A DNA stretch of 64,000 nucleotides from Prorocentrum cordatum. Its lineage: Eukaryota; Sar; Dinophyceae; Prorocentrales; Prorocentraceae. Below are positions 61,364 to 64,000 of this stretch, piece after piece. Numbering within the stretch: the stretch's first letter is position 1; each line of letters begins with the position of its first letter. The notes under the pieces were generated by a model, which did not search any database, was not told the origin of the DNA, and worked only from the letters and a program-made list of their open reading frames with translations. The stretch covers positions 828,178-892,177 of the forward strand of contig CAUYUJ010016160.1 in assembly GCA_963575745.1 (NCBI GenBank), written 5' to 3'. The translations under genes and the position numbers were made by a program.

Positions 61364-61572
61364 TGGACGCCCGAAATGGGTACGGAAAGAATGGGTACAA
61401 TGCCCAACAGCAGTTCCTGTTCATTTTGAACAGGGCTCGCTGTCTGCGCCGCCGCGGCCCGTGTCCATTCGAGGCAGAAGGCCGCCTGCCCAACAGCGGC
61501 CGCTGTTGGTTTGGGACAACATTTGTTATTGGGCATTGTGCTCATCTTTTGCGTGCCCATTTCGGGCGTCCA
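61364..61572. mobile_element. Foldback element with ~50-bp terminal repeats (family M5)
   Basis: Left TGGACGCCCGAAATGGGTAC, then GAATGGGTACAATGCCCAAC; the right end is the inverse, GGGCATTGTGCTCATCTTTT, GTGCCCATTTCGGGCGTCCA. The interior has an AACAGCGGCCGCTGTTG palindrome. A relic lies at 49571-49762 and a solo right end at about 61752-61783. Confidence 0.85.
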
Positions 61573-61795
61573 AAGGAGAGCAAGAAACAATAGAAACGTC
61601 CACGACTCGCGCAGAGCCCTTCGGGCCGTGAAAGCATCACGGCGCGGTAGGTTTTTGTTCGGCCTCAGGGGGACCTTCCTACAAGGCCTCGGGGCAGTCA
61701 AAAAGGGACTGGGGATGAAAAACCCGATCACGACGCCATCTTTTCTGTGCCCATCTTTTCTGTGCCCATTTCGGGCGTCCAAAAATGGACGGGCG
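61573..61795. other. Spacer with solo M5 end
   Basis: The M5 right end recurs at 61752-61783 with CATCTTTTCTGTGCC doubled. No gene. Confidence 0.45.
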
Positions 61796-62209
61796 CCCCC
61801 CCCCCCACGGCCAGCAGCCGCGCCCTGCGGCCTCCGGCGGCCGGCGGAGCGCAGCGCCGTGCGCTCCGCGCGAGCGGCGGGCTCGAGGCCCCAACGCCTC
61901 GCCGCGCCTCGCCGCGCCCTGAAGGGGCCCCAGGACACACAAATAAATACACACACAAATAAAAAGATGCCCCATCTTTTCTCCTATTTTTTTGGTGTTT
62001 GTCTTCCCCCCCACTTCCCACATTTCTGTACATTTTCCTGGGAGTCGACGATTGATTGTGTCTGTGTGCTTCTTTCCGTCCTGACCTGCGCACAGCTGGA
62101 CGGTCGGCCCCCCCCCCGTCCGGCAGCCGCGCCCCGCGGCCTCTGGCGGCCGGCGGAGCGCAGCGCCGAGCGCTCCGCGCGAGCGGCGGGCTCGAGCCCC
62201 CAACCTCCT
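61796..62209. repeat. ~110-bp duplication flanking an inverted R4 copy
   Basis: GGACGGGCG then CAGCCGCGCC, CGGCGGCCGGCGGAGCGCAG and GCGAGCGGCGGGCTCGAGGC at 61796-61902 recur at 62097-62209. An R4 copy lies between. Confidence 0.75.
61921..62084 (-). repeat. Dispersed repeat R4, copy 4 (inverted)
   Basis: GAAGGGGCCCCAGGACACAC, ACACAAATAAAAAGATGCCC, GTTTGTCTTCCCCCCCAC and ATTGTGTCTGTGTGCTTCTT: the inverse of copies 1-3. Confidence 0.8.
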
Positions 62210-62470
62210 CCCTCCTCCCTCCTCCCTCCTCCCTCCTCCTCCTCCTCCTCCTCCTCCTCCTCCCTCCTCCCTCCTCCCTCCTCCTCTCCTCCTCCTCCCC
62301 TCCTCCTCCTCCCTCCTCCCTCCTCCCCTCCTCCCTCCTCCCTCCTCCCTCCTCCCCCTCCTCCCTCCTCACCCTCCTCCCTCCTCCCTCCTCCCCCCTC
62401 CTCCTCCTCCTCCTCCTCCTCTCCTCCTCCTCCTCCTCCTCCTCCTCCTCCTCCTCCTCCTCCGCCTCGC
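62205..62470. repeat. (TCC)n / CCTCCCTCC array
   Basis: Alternates heptamer CTCCCTC and pure TCC blocks. Confidence 0.95.
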
Positions 62471-62934
62471 CGCGCCTTGCTGGGCACGGCGGCGGGCGGG
62501 AGCCCTCCGGCCAGGCTTCGGGCACGTCCCACCACGGGCGGGTTTGTTGGGCGAAGTGTAGAAAAAAGAATCGGAGCATGCTCAAACGTGTTCAAACGTG
62601 GTCGCAAAGTCGTCCCCAGACCATCGTGTGACTGTTCTTGGGCACTCCTCCTGTAGAGGGACACGCCCGACCTAGAGATATTGCCCCGATTCGGTTGGGT
62701 CACCCGCGGGGCCGCTCAGGCAGTGGCGCTTCGCGCGTCGCGGCCTGGGCCAGAGCGGCAGCTCTTCTCACAGGCGGAGGCGCGAGGGCGCGAAGATCAG
62801 CGCGCGTCGCGCAGCGCTGGCGCACTGTGCGCGAAGTTGGGGGGGCCTGGGTGCGAGCGGGCGGGGCGTGCGGCGGGCGGAGGAGGGCTGAGCGCAGGAA
62901 GAGAGAGGGATGCCACGGCAGACCAGGGTGGAGC
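62471..62934. other. No recognisable gene
   Basis: Holds an inverted solo arm resembling the 6021 element at about 62645-62675 (GTAGAGGGACACGCCCGAC). Confidence 0.4.
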
Positions 62935-63165
62935 CTCCTCCTCCTCCTCCTCCTCCTCCTCCTCCTCCTCCTCCTCCTCCTCCTCCTCCTCCTCCTCCTC
63001 CCCCTCGCCCTCGCCCTCCCCCTCGCCCTCCTCCTCGCCCTCCTCCTCCTCTCCTCCTCCTCTCCTCCTCCTCCTCCTCCTCCTCCTCCTCCTCCTCCTC
63101 CTCCTCCTCCTCCTCCTCCTCCTCCTCCTCCTCCTCCTCCTCCTCCTCCTCTTCCTCCTTCCCAG
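62935..63165. repeat. (TCC)n microsatellite
   Basis: Pure TCC with a CTCGCCCTC-type interruption at 63002-63045. Confidence 0.95.
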
Positions 63166-63311
63166 GGCAGGGGCTTCCCGACCCCCCATCCCAGGCGGCA
63201 GCCGCCCCCCTGCCCGCCCGAGTGGACGATTATGCAAGTGGAGCTCCAGCCGCCCCCGAGCCACTGAGCGGTCCCCACCTCCTGGAGGAGGACTGGTTTT
63301 GCTCGTCTGGA

Positions 63312-63493
63312 GGGCCTCCCAGATGAGGTCCGAGTAGATGGGTTGGGAGGGTTGTGCCGCATCGCCGACACATCGCCAGTGCATCGTCGATGCATCGGCG
63401 ACGTTTCCGATCCATCGGCGACGTTGGCGTGCAGACAGTCGGGCGAGCCGCATCGCCGATGCATCGGCGATGCACGTGTAGGAGGCCTCTAGC
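63312..63493. mobile_element. GATGCATCG foldback element, copy 5 (family M1)
   Basis: Left GGGCCTCCCAGATGAGGTCC, interior CATCGCCGACACATCG and CATCGGCGACGTTGGCG, right GATGCATCGGCGATGCACGT then GTAGGAGGCCTCTAG. More diverged than the other copies. Confidence 0.65.
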
Positions 63494-64000
63494 TCAGTAC
63501 GCGCCTTAGGTAGTGCAGTTGAAGCTTCAGCGTGGATCGAACATGCTCCCCTCGTGCTGGCATGGGCTGGCGCACAGCCTCCAGCCCAGGCAGCAGGCCA
63601 CTCCCAGCAGCAAGTGAACCCAGGACGATGACGAGGAGGAGGAGGAGGACGGAGCGCGAGGAGTTGCGGAGGCATCTCCTGGAGAGGGATCGTCTAGGGC
63701 CCCCGAAAGGGTGTGAAGTTAGGCCCAGGCGATTTCGGAGCGAGGCGCGAGTCCCTCGTCCTACTCGGAAAAGGAGAGGCAACGCGAAAGCGCGAAGATC
63801 GTCGCGCTTCGCACAGCGCGGAGCGCGAGGATAGTTGCCCCAGGGCAGACTCTGGCTGCCAGGGCGGAGTCGCTTCGCTCTGGGCCGAGAGTCGCCTGGA
63901 GCTCTCTGGGAACTCGTGCCGCCTCAAGGCACGCCCACGGCCACGGCGGGAGGGCCGCTGGCAGGGCGTGCCCTCGTTGGTTGGAAGGGTCTCCAGTGGA
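63494..64000. other. No recognisable gene
   Basis: A segment GCGCGAAGATCGTCGCGCTT (about 63790) resembles GGCGCGAAGATCAGCGCGCG at 62790. No coding evidence; the window ends here. Confidence 0.35.

Overview
The window looks like nuclear DNA of a dinoflagellate. No sequence search was possible, so this rests on four things seen here: very GC-rich sequence with few, widely spaced genes and large repeat-filled introns; a gene whose frame is best restored by a non-GT (GA-AG) intron; a retroelement type with a methyltransferase-like domain, of a kind reported from dinoflagellates; and dense inverted-repeat elements, one of which appears to have become an intron. A Prorocentrum- or Symbiodinium-like core dinoflagellate is a reasonable guess; the species cannot be named. 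Most long open frames are by-products of GC-rich or triplet-repeat DNA and were not called.

Three things are confidently gene-like. (1) 35534-~39500 (+): an MKT1-like protein (XPG/FEN1-fold post-transcriptional regulator) in at least four exons, with a 158-bp inverted-repeat element serving as intron 1. (2) 49906-57297 (+): a complete tyrosine-recombinase retroelement of the DIRS/Ngaro/PAT kind with split direct repeats (A1 - four ORFs - B1 A2 B2). The ORFs encode a small Cys/Pro-rich membrane protein, a Gag-like protein, a reverse transcriptase-RNase H-methyltransferase-like polyprotein, and a tyrosine recombinase. A1 and A2 are identical and B1 and B2 differ at about one position, so the copy is probably young. 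(3) At about 5.2, 9.6, 12.6 and 29.8 kb (+), short exons encode RNI/NLRC3-type leucine-rich repeats, either one gene with huge introns or relics of several.

Layout. 0-5 kb: repeats and microsatellites. 5-14 kb: LRR exons between repeats. 14.1-20.9 kb: decayed coding-like DNA with a spliced-leader-like 21-mer at its left edge, a ~150-bp tandem array and an RNase H-like relic. 21-35 kb: dispersed repeats, TCC and GTC arrays, another LRR exon and a duplicated exon-like segment. 35.5-39.5 kb: the MKT1-like gene. 39.5-49.9 kb: pentanucleotide array, GAC/GTC arrays in inverted orientation, a CG-rich satellite and foldback elements. 49.9-57.3 kb: the retroelement. 57.3-64 kb: TCC/GAC arrays and foldback elements.

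At least ten families of short non-autonomous inverted-repeat or dispersed elements (about 150-290 bp) were recognised by copies within the window. Several are nested, which gives a relative order of insertion. No rRNA, convincing tRNA, CRISPR array or bacterial-type operon signal was seen.
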